This document shows positions 19,066 through 27,823 of a stretch of 64,000 bases of DNA, one piece after another. Positions within the stretch are counted from its first letter, which is position 1. Each line of letters begins with the position of its first letter. A program made the position numbers and the translations under genes. A model generated the notes under the pieces. It was not told the DNA's origin, did not search any database, and worked only from the letters and a program-made list of their open reading frames with translations. The stretch is from Pseudomonas lurida (GTDB lineage Bacteria; Pseudomonadota; Gammaproteobacteria; Pseudomonadales; Pseudomonadaceae), in assembly GCF_013522705.1 (NCBI RefSeq), contig NZ_JAAMRE010000002.1, positions 124,001 to 188,000 on the forward strand. The letters run 5' to 3'.

Positions 19066-19236
19066 TTATTCGAAGGTGTCGTGCTTATGCGCTTTGGCTG
19101 GCTTTTGCGACGATTGCGCCTGATCGTCAGGGTCTTTGCTGTCATCGGGCAGGTACAACGGGCCCTTCTGACCACAGGCACTAACGAGGCAGGCGACCGC
19201 GACGAGCGCAGCAAGGGAAGAGATCAGGCGCTTCAT
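19066..19236 (-). CDS. lptM: Small lipoprotein LptM (LppL)
   Basis: A 56-residue lipoprotein gene of the kind automated gene calling often misses. [20 protein letters not shown] is a signal sequence and the lipobox LVSA-C puts the acylated Cys at residue 21. It is followed by the family signature [10 protein letters not shown] and a polar tail ending HDTFE. LptM (formerly LppL/YifL) associates with the LptD-LptE lipopolysaccharide translocon and helps its maturation. It heads the lysA operon, as in other Gammaproteobacteria, and is divergent from cyaY. Confidence 0.93.
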   Translation of the reverse strand: MKRLISSLAALVAVACLVSACGQKGPLYLPDDSKDPDDQAQSSQKPAKAHKHDTFE

Positions 19237-19474
19237 GGCGAAATCCTTGAATATGCATTAATTGCGCCCGAGTATACCGACCACCCGCCACCTTGCCTAT
19301 GCGCTGGAATACCCGTCCGGCGGGGGTTTGCCGAGATGGTAGGGAAGCGGACTACGCTGGAAGGGGATATTTCATACCGCCATCTGCGATGAAATCGGTA
19401 TCCTTTGCAATCGGCGAGGCTCGCCCGTATCGTGCGGCGCTTGAGCAAAACCAGACACTTTTGAGGTTGCCACA

Positions 19475-19807
19475 ATGAGTTTGACCGAAGCCCGTTTTCA
19501 CGACCTGGTGGATGCCACCCAGGAGAAGCTGGAAGATATTTTCGACGACAGCGACCTGGACGTGGATCTGGAACAATCGGCCGGTGTGTTGACTGTCAAG
19601 TTCGAGAGTGGCCAGCAACTGATCTTCAGTCGCCAGGAACCGCTGCGTCAGCTTTGGCTGGCGGCGCGCTCCGGTGGCATCCACTTTGACTACGACGAAG
19701 AAAGCCGCAAATGGCAGTGCGATAAGAGTGAAGAGTTGTTGGGCGAGATGCTCGCGCGCCTGGTCCAGGACTATACCGGCGAAGAGCTGGACTTCGACGA
19801 GATCTGA
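19475..19807 (+). CDS. cyaY: Frataxin-like iron donor CyaY
   Basis: A 110-residue bacterial frataxin. The acidic helix (LVDATQEKLEDIFDDSDLDVDLEQ) and the strand motif LTVKFESGQQLIFSRQEPLRQLWLAARSGGIHFDYD match the family along its whole length. CyaY binds IscS and ferrous iron and tunes Fe-S cluster assembly. It is divergent from lptM and followed 2 bp later by a DUF1289 gene, probably one transcript. Confidence 0.95.
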   Translation: MSLTEARFHDLVDATQEKLEDIFDDSDLDVDLEQSAGVLTVKFESGQQLIFSRQEPLRQLWLAARSGGIHFDYDEESRKWQCDKSEELLGEMLARLVQDYTGEELDFDEI

Positions 19808-19809
19808 TC

Positions 19810-20028
19810 GTGAGCCAGCCCGCCCCCGTACGCCCGCCCAAGCCGTTGTTCAGCAACGTCAGCCCGGCGGTGCCGTCACCTTGTATCAGTTTGTGTCGCC
19901 TGGATGAGCAAAAAGTCTGCCTCGGGTGCTTTCGCCATGTGGAAGACATCCGCGAATGGCGCTCGGCCGACGACGATCGACGCCGTGTGATCTGCGCCCA
20001 GGCCGAACGACGCAAGGCCCACGCCTGA
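19810..20028 (+). CDS. DUF1289 small cysteine protein
   Basis: A 72-residue protein with the DUF1289 metal-knuckle pattern: CISLCRLDEQKVCLGCFRHVEDIREW, four cysteines near residues 25, 29, 37 and 40. The function is unknown; the cysteines suggest zinc or Fe-S binding. The GTG start at 19810 is 2 bp after cyaY, so translation is probably coupled. A terminator follows. Confidence 0.87.
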   Translation: MSQPAPVRPPKPLFSNVSPAVPSPCISLCRLDEQKVCLGCFRHVEDIREWRSADDDRRRVICAQAERRKAHA

Positions 20029-20096
20029 GGCTGTCTTGTTTATTTGTGACGCTGTGTTAGTGTCCGGTTACGCCTCCACTCATCGAGGCCCGTGAG

Positions 20097-20130
20097 AACC
20101 CCGCCTTTTTCTGGCGGGGTTTTGCTTTTT
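20097..20130 (+). terminator. Terminator between the DUF1289 gene and rnk
   Basis: AACCCCGCC (20097-20105) pairs with GGCGGGGTT (20113-20121), then TTTGCTTTTTT. It separates the cyaY transcript from rnk, whose ATG follows 30 bp later, so it could also act as an attenuator in the rnk leader. Confidence 0.85.
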
Positions 20131-20159
20131 TGTGCAGAAAAAAGGAGTCTGCCTGAATC

Positions 20160-20573
20160 ATGACCACCGCACCGTCCATCATCCTCACCCGCCTTGACGT
20201 GCAGCGTCTGGAGCAACTGATCGACCGTTTGGGCGACGAGTCTCCCGGCGTCGAAGCGTTGCAGGCCGAACTCGACCGCGCCGAAGAGGTGGTTGGCCAC
20301 GATGAAGTGCCCGCGGGTGTCGTGACCATGAACTCCAGCGTGCATTGCCGCGAGCAAGGCAGCGGCAAGGACTACCACCTGACCCTGGTCTACCCGAAGC
20401 ATGCGAATGCCGACGAAGGCAAGATTTCGATCATGGCGCCAGTGGGCAGCGCGTTGCTCGGCCTGCAAGTGGGCCAGCACATCGACTGGCCGGCACCCGG
20501 CGGCAAGACTCTCAAGCTTGAATTGCTCAGCGTTGAAGGCCAGCCCAAGGATGGGGGCGCCTTCCCGCTCTAA
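20160..20573 (+). CDS. rnk: Regulator of nucleoside diphosphate kinase
   Basis: A 137-residue Rnk protein with a short coiled-coil N-terminal hairpin (about 10-45, RLEQLIDRLGDESPGVEALQAELDRAEEV) and a GreA/GreB-type FKBP-like C-terminal domain (YHLTLVYPKHANADEGKISIMAPVGSALLG). Rnk binds RNA polymerase and affects Ndk and succinyl-CoA synthetase levels and, in P. aeruginosa, alginate. The upstream AGGAG is a little distant (12 nt). The stop codon overlaps the convergent cyaA stop by 4 bp. Confidence 0.93.
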   Translation: MTTAPSIILTRLDVQRLEQLIDRLGDESPGVEALQAELDRAEEVVGHDEVPAGVVTMNSSVHCREQGSGKDYHLTLVYPKHANADEGKISIMAPVGSALLGLQVGQHIDWPAPGGKTLKLELLSVEGQPKDGGAFPL

Positions 20574-23410
20574 ATCTGGCGCAGCGCCTCATTGAGCGAC
20601 AGCTCCAGCTCGGCCTTATAGCGCAGGTACAGATTACTCGGGCTCTGCACATCGGCGAGCAGGCCCGACAAGTCCAGGTCGGTGATGTAGCAGCGGTAGC
20701 GCTCGGTTTCGCGGCGCTGCCCGACGATCTCCCGGGCGACCACGGTGAACAGCTGGTCACCGAACTCCAGTTCGGAGAACTCGCGCTGATTGCAGTAGAG
20801 GGTGATGCCCACCTGACCGGGTGCCGCCTTGCTGATAATGGCCTGCACGTCATAGAACGGTTTGTTCTCCGAGGCCAAGGGCACAGGCCGAGGCTCGATG
20901 CCACGGGCGCGTCCGCTGCCGGATGGCAACAGCTGGTAATACAGCGTCTGTACGGCGCTCATCGGCTGTTGCGGGTCCAGTGGCGACAGCGCGTCGCGGC
21001 GGTAGATGATCGATTGCAAAAAGCGCTGCAACGGCACCAACAGGCTTTGCTCATCGTGGAAAGGCAGGCGCTGTTGCCAGAGTGCGTTGAATTCATCCAG
21101 CACATACAGCTCCGCGAACCCTTCGTTGACCCGGTAGAACACCTGCACACAGTCCGCCATACCCATGGGTAACAGTAGCGCCAGGTCGTGGTCTTCCAAA
21201 GCCATGGCGTCCAGGTGCAACGGACTGTAGCTGGCCAGTTCCTCGCTGAGGTACGCGATCAACGCCTCTTGAGTGGCCAATGAAACGTGGACGGCCTGGC
21301 CCGGCGTCAACTCCATCACGTGGTAATGCTGCTGCACTTGCAACAGGTAGCGATGGTTGGAGCGACCCAGCAGCAGGTTCTGCGCGGTGTCGAAGACTTC
21401 TTCCACGCGCTGCGCGATAAATTGTGCACGGTTGTGACAGAAGCAGCGCACCCGCAGGCGCGGCAGGTGATTCGGCGGTAATTGGTTGAGGTAATCGCGC
21501 AGGCAGTCGAGCAGCGCGTGCGGCCCGTCGTAGCGGCTGACCATGACCTCGTTCCAGCTGTTGAGGGTCACCTGGTCCAATGTCAGCACCAGGTTGTCGC
21601 GCACCCCGGCATAGCTCAGGGAGTCGGTGCGCTCGGTGGTCATCAGGATATTCAGGTCGCGGTGGTGTTTGAGCGGGTCGACGCCGACGTTGATCAGCAA
21701 CAGCACCTCTTCGGGCACCGCCGAGCGCAGCAGGCGCTCCTCATCAACGCTGGTCAGGGGCAGGGCGATGGTCTGCTGCAGGCTGCCCAGCAGGTTGAAC
21801 AACTCGAACTCGGTCATGTCACTGACGCCAGGATGCAGGGCCAGGCGCGTACTGCTGTCGATGACCCCGTTGCGATGGCACCAGGTGAGCATTTCCAGCA
21901 GGTCGCGGCTGCGCTTGATCGGCGCGAAGTGCTCGCATTCGAGCGCGGTGAGGTTACCGTTATACAAGCCCCAATGGTGCTGGCCAGGCTCTTTGCGGAC
22001 GGGCGACTGCACCAGCGTGAGGGTGTCCTCGGCCAAGTCCGGGGCGATGCCAGGGTTGATGAACTCGACTTTGCCGGCCTTGCGCTCGAACGCTGCATAC
22101 AGCCGGCGGCCGAGCACGTTGAGGTCGCGCTTGTTGATCAGGCTGACGGTCTGCTCCGTGCGCGCGAATTGGGCCAGGAAGCGGTAGCTGTGGTTCAGCT
22201 CGTTGACCAGGGCACGGCGTTCAGAGGCCACCTGGCGTACTTTCCACTGGCTGCGGCTGTCCAGCAGGGCCAGTTGGCGATGGTCCCAGCCCCACTCATC
22301 GGCGAGACGTTCGAGCAGCAGGCGCTGCCAACTGGTCGTGCGCTGGCCGCTGCTGAGCTTGCGATTGACCTTCAGATACAGCGCGCGCCTTACCAGCTCC
22401 AGGCGTTCGGGCTCGTTGCGCTGCGTGAGGTATTCCTCGATGCGGCGGTACACCACGATGTAGGGGTCCAGCTCGTCAAGGTCAACCTGATTGGCGAACA
22501 CGGCTCGCTTGAATCGCAGGCTCAGACAATGCACCTGTGGGTGCTCGCTGGCATAGACTTCGGTCAGCAGCAGTTTGAGCAGCGACTTGTAAGGTGATTC
22601 TATGCCTTTGAACAGTTGCCACAGCCCGGCTCCCATGAACTCGCCCGCCGGGATGTGTGCCAAGTGGCCCAGGTCCAGGGTCTCGTCGGCACGGATGAAG
22701 CGTTTGGACAGCAGCGTGTGAGTGAACTCGGCGTAGCGAGGTTCTTCATAGACCGGTACCAGCCACCAGATCGGCGTGCGCCCGGCCAGCCAGATGGCGG
22801 TGCGGTAGAACTCGTCGAGCAACAGGTAATGTTGGGTGGTGCCGCAATCATCGGAGCTGAGCTGCGTATCGCGCTCACCGAGTACGAAGCGGGTCGGCTC
22901 GATCAGGAAAAAATGCGCCTCGGCACCCATGCTCAGAGCCCAGGTCTCCAGCAACTGGCATTTCCTGCGCAATTCGGCCAGTTCGCTCTCGCCCAGGTCA
23001 GCTGCGTGGCACACCCACACGTCCATATCGCTCTGGTCGGCCTGCGCCAGCGTGCCGAGACTGCCCATCAGGTACAGCCCGTGAATCGGCCTTGGCGGGT
23101 TGCCATGGCGTGGCTTATAGGAGAACGAGCGGGTCAGGCGCTGAGCTTCGGCCAGGGCCTGGGCGTCGGGCTCGAAATTCGACAGCCCGGCCGGCGTGCT
23201 GCCCGATACATAACCGGGCAGCAGCGGATGATTAACATGAAAAAACAGCGGTAGCAGCGTCAGCACGCTCTGCTGGCGTGGCGTCAGCCCCTCGACGGCT
23301 CGCGCCATGCGGCCTTCGTTCAGGGTCATGAACCGCGCACGCAACTGGGCCAGCACCTTGCGGTCGATGCCTTCGTCCAGGTCGGGGCGGATTTCGTGGG
23401 TGCGGGTCAT
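20570..23410 (-). CDS. cyaA: Class I adenylate cyclase
   Basis: A 946-residue enterobacterial-type adenylate cyclase making cAMP from ATP. The catalytic N-terminal half carries IHGLYLMGSLGTLAQADQSDMDVWVCH, the nucleotidyltransferase G-S-x(9)-D-x-D pattern, at about residues 108-135. The C-terminal half is the large glucose-sensitive regulatory region. In Pseudomonas, cAMP serves Vfr/CRP. It is a single gene, convergent with rnk; Vfr-like half-sites occur later, in the argH-algR interval. Confidence 0.94.
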   Translation of the reverse strand: MTRTHEIRPDLDEGIDRKVLAQLRARFMTLNEGRMARAVEGLTPRQQSVLTLLPLFFHVNHPLLPGYVSGSTPAGLSNFEPDAQALAEAQRLTRSFSYKPRHGNPPRPIHGLYLMGSLGTLAQADQSDMDVWVCHAADLGESELAELRRKCQLLETWALSMGAEAHFFLIEPTRFVLGERDTQLSSDDCGTTQHYLLLDEFYRTAIWLAGRTPIWWLVPVYEEPRYAEFTHTLLSKRFIRADETLDLGHLAHIPAGEFMGAGLWQLFKGIESPYKSLLKLLLTEVYASEHPQVHCLSLRFKRAVFANQVDLDELDPYIVVYRRIEEYLTQRNEPERLELVRRALYLKVNRKLSSGQRTTSWQRLLLERLADEWGWDHRQLALLDSRSQWKVRQVASERRALVNELNHSYRFLAQFARTEQTVSLINKRDLNVLGRRLYAAFERKAGKVEFINPGIAPDLAEDTLTLVQSPVRKEPGQHHWGLYNGNLTALECEHFAPIKRSRDLLEMLTWCHRNGVIDSSTRLALHPGVSDMTEFELFNLLGSLQQTIALPLTSVDEERLLRSAVPEEVLLLINVGVDPLKHHRDLNILMTTERTDSLSYAGVRDNLVLTLDQVTLNSWNEVMVSRYDGPHALLDCLRDYLNQLPPNHLPRLRVRCFCHNRAQFIAQRVEEVFDTAQNLLLGRSNHRYLLQVQQHYHVMELTPGQAVHVSLATQEALIAYLSEELASYSPLHLDAMALEDHDLALLLPMGMADCVQVFYRVNEGFAELYVLDEFNALWQQRLPFHDEQSLLVPLQRFLQSIIYRRDALSPLDPQQPMSAVQTLYYQLLPSGSGRARGIEPRPVPLASENKPFYDVQAIISKAAPGQVGITLYCNQREFSELEFGDQLFTVVAREIVGQRRETERYRCYITDLDLSGLLADVQSPSNLYLRYKAELELSLNEALRQI

Positions 23411-23578
23411 GTAGAACTCGGCGGCTCGCAGGGCCCGGCATGGGCGGCCGTGTAGGAGTTTACAGCCAGAAACGTAGGAGGTTTAGAGGGAAATGGCTTT
23501 CGAGGTTAAAAATCGAGACGCTCCATAATGCGGCCCTCGGAATCCGCAGGAAGCGGACTCCATGGGCGGCGTACGCTC

Positions 23579-23833
23579 TCAGGCTGCTTCTTTAGTGCTG
23601 GCGGTGGTGAGGATGGTCAGCAGGGTTTGGGCCTGCTCTGCAGCGTCTCGGCCAAGGCTGGTCAGGTAGCCTCCATCCGCTTGATCGATCAGCCCTTTCG
23701 CGTGGAGGCGCTTGGCCGCGGCGATGGCAGCGGGAGCGGCGGTCTGATGGACTTTCAGGCCTTCCTGGGTGCTGTCCAAGGGGAAGAGTACAAGGATTTC
23801 CAGTTCGGCAACCAACTCAGGGGTATACGACAT
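23579..23833 (-). CDS. TIGR02647 family small protein
   Basis: An 84-residue protein beginning MSYTPELVAELEILVLFPLDSTQEGLKVH and containing an HxTAxPAAIAAAKRLHAKGLIDQADGGYLT stretch that looks like a winged-helix fold. This matches the TIGR02647 family seen in Pseudomonas and a few relatives. DNA binding is a guess from the fold. It lies between cyaA and a second small gene, both leftward. Confidence 0.78.
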   Translation of the reverse strand: MSYTPELVAELEILVLFPLDSTQEGLKVHQTAAPAAIAAAKRLHAKGLIDQADGGYLTSLGRDAAEQAQTLLTILTTASTKEAA

Positions 23834-23929
23834 AAGGACTCCAGACTTTCTAAAATTTATTAGAGGCTAGCAGACCATAAGGTGAACGCACTTTGCCGAA
23901 CTGTCCAGCAGCGTTGCTGCGTGTCGGGA

Positions 23930-24214
23930 TTAATCCTTTTCAGGCGGCAGATCGGGCAGTGCGCGCAGCGCTGTTTCATACCATTGGGTATCGAACGCGC
24001 GGTCCTCATCCAACATGGCGTCGATTTCGAACGCCAGCACATGAGCCATCAGATTCAGAATCTCCTCGCGCTCGTAACCCACCAGCGTCAACTTGTTGAA
24101 CGTGGCCTTGGCGGCAGGCGGGTTGTCGTTTTCGATCTGGTTTTCGATCGCTTCGATCAACATATTTTCGGTGAATGTTTCTTCGTCGCTATCGATATCG
24201 ATGGGCTCGCTCAT
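23930..24214 (-). CDS. Conserved acidic hypothetical protein
   Basis: A 94-residue soluble acidic protein (MSEPIDIDSDEETFTENMLI...). Most of it is predicted helical, with a repeated ENQIENDNPPAAKATFNKLTLVGYEREEILNLMA segment. No domain is recognised. A purine-rich AAGGAG precedes the start at good spacing, and the codon use is ordinary for the genome, so I take it as a real gene. It is divergent from the glutathione S-transferase. Confidence 0.7.
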   Translation of the reverse strand: MSEPIDIDSDEETFTENMLIEAIENQIENDNPPAAKATFNKLTLVGYEREEILNLMAHVLAFEIDAMLDEDRAFDTQWYETALRALPDLPPEKD

Positions 24215-24341
24215 GGCGGGACTCCTTCAAGGAAAGGGCGCCAGTCTACCCCCATTCAGCCAGGTGATGCTGCTGGTCAGATGGCCCGGCGGCGTCTATA
24301 ACGCTTGCAGCCAACCCCGCACACGGCCTGGAGGCTTTGCG

Positions 24342-25001
24342 ATGCTCAAGCTTTACGGATTTTCGGTCAGCAACTACTACAACATGGTGAAACTGGCGCT
24401 GCTGGAGAAGGGCCTGTCCTTTGAAGAAGTGCCGTTTTATGCCGGACAAACCCCTGACGTTCTGGCCGTCAGCCCGCGCGGCAAGGTGCCGGTATTGGGG
24501 GTGAAGCAGGGGTTTATCAATGAAACCAGCGTAATTCTCGAATACATCGAACAGACTCAGGAAGGGCCTGCGCTGCTTCCGGCCGACCCGTTCCAGCGAG
24601 CCCAGGTGCTGGCGTTGTGCAGGGAGATCGAACTGTACATCGAGTTGCCTGCGCGGGCGTGTTTTGGCGAGGCATTTTTTGGCATGCAAGTGCCGGAGGC
24701 GATCAAGGAAAAATCCAGGACGGAATTGCTGCTGGGCATCGCTTCGCTGGGAAGGCACGGCAAGTTTGCGCCGTATGTGGCGGGAGACAGCTTCACGATC
24801 GCGGATCTGTACTTTATGTACAGCCTGAACCTGGCCTGCGGGGTGGGGGATAAATTGTTTGGCCTGGACCTGCTGGCGCAGCTGCCGGCGGCCAAGGCAT
24901 TGCTGGAACGTCTGAATGACATGCCTAACGCCCGGAAGGTAGAGGCTGACAGGCAGGCCGCGATGCCGGGGTTCATGGCGATGGTTGCGGCCAAAAAGTA
25001 A
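24342..25001 (+). CDS. Glutathione S-transferase family protein
   Basis: A 219-residue soluble GST. The thioredoxin-fold N-terminal domain (1-80: MLKLYGFSVSNYYNMVKLALLEKGLSFEEV, GKVPVL, NETSVILEYIE) has the glutathione-binding cis-Pro and Glu-Ser/Thr positions. The helical C-terminal domain contains VAGDSFTIADLYFM, the N-capping box of the family. The start is ATG 24342, preceded by GGAGG; the longer frame from 24093 runs back through the opposite-strand gene. The substrate is unknown. Confidence 0.88.
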   Translation: MLKLYGFSVSNYYNMVKLALLEKGLSFEEVPFYAGQTPDVLAVSPRGKVPVLGVKQGFINETSVILEYIEQTQEGPALLPADPFQRAQVLALCREIELYIELPARACFGEAFFGMQVPEAIKEKSRTELLLGIASLGRHGKFAPYVAGDSFTIADLYFMYSLNLACGVGDKLFGLDLLAQLPAAKALLERLNDMPNARKVEADRQAAMPGFMAMVAAKK

Positions 25002-25006
25002 TCAAG

Positions 25007-25033
25007 TATGGGAGGGGCAAAACCCCTCCCATA
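25007..25033. terminator. Bidirectional hairpin between convergent GST and argH
   Basis: TATGGGAGGGG (25007-25017) and CCCCTCCCATA (25023-25033) are perfect arms around CAAAA, placed 5 bp from each stop codon. It has the GTGGGAGGGG-type arms of the local REP elements but no trailing T run, so it probably doubles as an mRNA 3' end. Confidence 0.65.
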
Positions 25034-25037
25034 TGTC

Positions 25038-26432
25038 TTAGCGACTGGCGAGCAGTGCCTGGCCGCGCACGACGGCTGCCTTCACCTGTGCCGGCGCCGT
25101 ACCGCCCACATGGTTACGAGCGTTGACCGAACCTTCCAGGGTCAGCACGGCAAACACGTCCTGCTCGATCTGGTCGCTGAACTGGCGCAGTTCTTCCAGG
25201 CTCATTTCCGCCAGGTCTTTACCAGTGTCCACGCCGTATTTCACGGCGTGGCCGACGATTTCGTGGCAGTCGCGGAACGGCAGGCCACGGCGCACCAGGT
25301 AGTCCGCCAGGTCAGTCGCCGTCGAGAACCCACGCAAAGCCGCTTCGCGCATGATGGCGTGCTTGGGCTTGATCGCAGGGATCATGTCGGCAAACGCGCG
25401 CAACGAGTCGCGCAGCGTGTCGGCGGCGTCGAACAGCGGTTCCTTGTCTTCCTGGTTGTCCTTGTTATAGGCCAATGGCTGGCCTTTCATCAGGGTCAGC
25501 AGGCCCATCAGTGCGCCGAATACACGGCCACTCTTGCCACGCACCAGCTCAGGCACGTCGGGGTTTTTCTTTTGCGGCATGATCGAGCTACCGGTGCAGA
25601 AGCGGTCCGGCAGGTCGATGAACTGGAATTGCGCGCTGGTCCACAGCACCAGCTCTTCGGAGAAGCGCGACAGGTGCATCATCGCGATGCTGGCGGCGGC
25701 GCAGAATTCGATGGCGAAGTCGCGGTCCGACACGCCATCCAGAGAGTTGCCGCCCACGGCATCGAAGCCCAGCAATTGCGCGGTGTACTCACGGTCGATC
25801 GGGTAAGTCGTACCGGCCAGCGCGGCGCTGCCCAGGGGCATGCGATTGGCGCGCTTGCGGCAGTCCACCAGGCGCTCATAGTCGCGGCTGAGCATTTCGA
25901 ACCAGGCCAGCAGATGGTGGCCGAATGTCACGGGTTGCGCAGTCTGCAGGTGGGTGAAGCCGGGCATGATGGTGTCCGATTCACGCTCGGCCTGCTCCAG
26001 CAAACCTTTTTGCAGGCGGGTGATCTCGGCCAGGATCAGGTCGATTTCATCGCGCAGCCACAAGCGGATATCGGTGGCCACCTGATCGTTACGGCTGCGC
26101 CCGGTGTGCAACTTCTTGCCGGTCACACCGATGCGGTCGGTGAGGCGCGCCTCGATATTCATGTGCACGTCTTCCAGGTCGACGCGCCAGTCGAAGGTGC
26201 CGGCTTCAATCTCACCGCGGATGGTGGTCAGGCCGTCGATGATACTGTCGCGCTCGGCGTCGGTCAGCACGCCGACTTTGGCCAGCATCGTGGCGTGGGC
26301 GATGGAGCCCATGATGTCGTGGCGGTACAGGCGCTGGTCGAAGGTGACGGAGGCGGTGAAGCGCGCGACGAAGGCGTCGACGGGTTCACTGAAGCGGCCG
26401 CCCCAGGACTGGTTGGTCTTGTCGGTGCTCAT
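25038..26432 (-). CDS. argH: Argininosuccinate lyase
   Basis: A 464-residue enzyme of the fumarase/aspartase superfamily catalysing the last step of arginine synthesis. The superfamily signature [15 protein letters not shown] is intact, as are [17 protein letters not shown] and [20 protein letters not shown]. The N-terminus [21 protein letters not shown] is standard. It is divergent from algR over a 506-bp interval. Confidence 0.97.
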   Translation of the reverse strand: MSTDKTNQSWGGRFSEPVDAFVARFTASVTFDQRLYRHDIMGSIAHATMLAKVGVLTDAERDSIIDGLTTIRGEIEAGTFDWRVDLEDVHMNIEARLTDRIGVTGKKLHTGRSRNDQVATDIRLWLRDEIDLILAEITRLQKGLLEQAERESDTIMPGFTHLQTAQPVTFGHHLLAWFEMLSRDYERLVDCRKRANRMPLGSAALAGTTYPIDREYTAQLLGFDAVGGNSLDGVSDRDFAIEFCAAASIAMMHLSRFSEELVLWTSAQFQFIDLPDRFCTGSSIMPQKKNPDVPELVRGKSGRVFGALMGLLTLMKGQPLAYNKDNQEDKEPLFDAADTLRDSLRAFADMIPAIKPKHAIMREAALRGFSTATDLADYLVRRGLPFRDCHEIVGHAVKYGVDTGKDLAEMSLEELRQFSDQIEQDVFAVLTLEGSVNARNHVGGTAPAQVKAAVVRGQALLASR

Positions 26433-26472
26433 GGATTCGCTCGTGATTTGCTGTAAGTAAAAGGCATGGACG

Positions 26473-26488
26473 TGTGACGCCGATCATA
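26473..26488. promoter_or_regulatory. CRP/Vfr-like dyad near argH
   Basis: TGTGA-CGCCGA-TCATA matches the TGTGA-N6-TCACA core at nine of ten positions. It is 41 bp upstream of the argH start. Confidence 0.35.
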
Positions 26489-26870
26489 ACAGGGTTGCTC
26501 GCGGAGGCGGTGGCGAGGGTCGTCGGCATTTTTATTTGTACAAAGGATGGCTAAGTGCCTTGCCGCCGATCACGTCCGGGACGAGACTGGAGAAAGACGC
26601 TTATTGAAACGATATTTGACGATTGAGCAATGTCGCCTCGGCGAGCGTCTACAGTTGGACTGAGAGTGTATGAATGCACCAAAGTCGGCTATTGCGGTCA
26701 GAGCCCAGACTAACCATTAAACAAGGGGGGTATTCGGATTGTGTATCAGCAAACCCTACGACGATGCCCGAAGGCTGCAGGTCTTGGGCACTCTTGAACA
26801 GATCCGGGTAAATATGGGTGCCACCGTCGGGGCACTTTTTGCCGCTCGCACTAGTCTTAGCGTGGATCGC

Positions 26871-26886
26871 TGTGACGCAAGTCACC
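26871..26886. promoter_or_regulatory. CRP/Vfr-like dyad upstream of algR
   Basis: TGTGA-CGCAAG-TCACC matches TGTGA-N6-TCACA at nine of ten positions and contains a perfect GTGAC-GCAA-GTCAC palindrome. It lies 53 bp before the algR ATG. Vfr control of the algZ-algR operon is reported in P. aeruginosa. Confidence 0.5.
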
Positions 26887-26938
26887 GCACCTGTCTACGT
26901 TATCCATGTGCGAGACTCACGCAGGAATCCAGCGCAAT

Positions 26939-27685
26939 ATGAATGTCCTGATCGTTGATGACGAACCCCAAGCCCGCGACCGACTGAGCCGTCTGGTCGG
27001 TGAGCTCGAGGGTTATACAGTCCTAGAACCGAGCGCCACCAGCGGTGAGGAAGCGTTGACGCTGATCGACAGCCTCAAGCCGGATGTACTGCTGCTCGAT
27101 ATCCGCATGCCGGGCCTGGATGGTCTGCAGGTTGCCGCCCGCCTGAGTGAACGCGAATCACCGCCGGCCGTGGTGCTGTGTGCGGCCCAGGAAGAGTTTC
27201 CCGCGCAGACGCTGGAAGACAGCGGTGTGAGTTTCGTGACTAAACCGGTGACGGCCGAAGCGCTGCTCAAGGCCCTGAAAAAGGCCGAGCGCCCCAGCCG
27301 CGCCCAGCTCGCCGCCTTGACCCAGCCTGCCGCCCAAAGTGGCAACGGCCCCCGCAGTCATATCAGTGCGCGTACCCGCAAGGGCATCGAGTTGATTCCC
27401 CTGAATCAAGTGGTGTACTTCATTGCCGACCACAAGTACGTGACCTTGCGTCACGAAGCGGGAGAAGTCTTGCTCGACGAGCCGCTCAAGGCCCTGGAAG
27501 ATGAGTTCGGCGACCGCTTCGTGCGGATCCACCGCAATGCGCTGGTGGCCAGAGAGCGTATCGAACGCCTGCAACGCACGCCATTGGGGCACTTCCAGTT
27601 GTTCCTCAAAGGGCTCAATGGCGATGCCTTGATCGTCAGCCGACGGCATGTCGCCGGCGTACGCAAGATGATGCAGCAGCTTTAG
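26939..27685 (+). CDS. algR: Response regulator AlgR (LytTR family)
   Basis: A 248-residue response regulator, exactly the length of P. aeruginosa AlgR. The receiver domain (1-120) has phospho-acceptor Asp54 (VLLLDIRMPGLDG) and the Thr/Lys switch residues. The LytTR DNA-binding domain (about 140-245) includes VVYFIADHKYVTLRH and RFVRIHRNALV. AlgR controls alginate, twitching and virulence genes in P. aeruginosa. The start at ATG 26939 (MNVLIVDDEPQARDRL) is preferred to the in-frame codon at 26906. Its usual sensor AlgZ is not adjacent. hemC follows after 138 bp. Confidence 0.94.
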   Translation: MNVLIVDDEPQARDRLSRLVGELEGYTVLEPSATSGEEALTLIDSLKPDVLLLDIRMPGLDGLQVAARLSERESPPAVVLCAAQEEFPAQTLEDSGVSFVTKPVTAEALLKALKKAERPSRAQLAALTQPAAQSGNGPRSHISARTRKGIELIPLNQVVYFIADHKYVTLRHEAGEVLLDEPLKALEDEFGDRFVRIHRNALVARERIERLQRTPLGHFQLFLKGLNGDALIVSRRHVAGVRKMMQQL

Positions 27686-27823
27686 CTCGAGGGCTGTGGC
27701 GCAATTTGCATTCCTTATCCCGGTGCGACGAGGCCAGGGAGGCCCCGCACTTGCTGATTCAAATCAAGGCGTATTTGCCTGAGCTGTTATTATCTGCCGT
27801 ATCTATTCAGTACGGATTGATTC

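Larger units (their letters stand above)
26433..26938. other. argH-algR interval with no algZ gene
   Basis: In P. aeruginosa algZ/fimS lies between argH and algR. Here the 506 bp contain no open frame resembling a histidine kinase; the longest leftward frame (26649-26885) has no recognisable domain. Two CRP/Vfr-like dyads are present, at 26473-26488 and 26871-26886. I see no other structure I can name. Confidence 0.8.

Noticed and set aside
17032..19392. 786-residue open frame opposite dapF, lysA and lptM
   Set aside because: It spans three real genes on the other strand and has no family signature.
26649..26885. 78-residue leftward frame as an algZ remnant or small gene
   Set aside because: It shows no histidine-kinase motif and no ribosome-binding site at its start.
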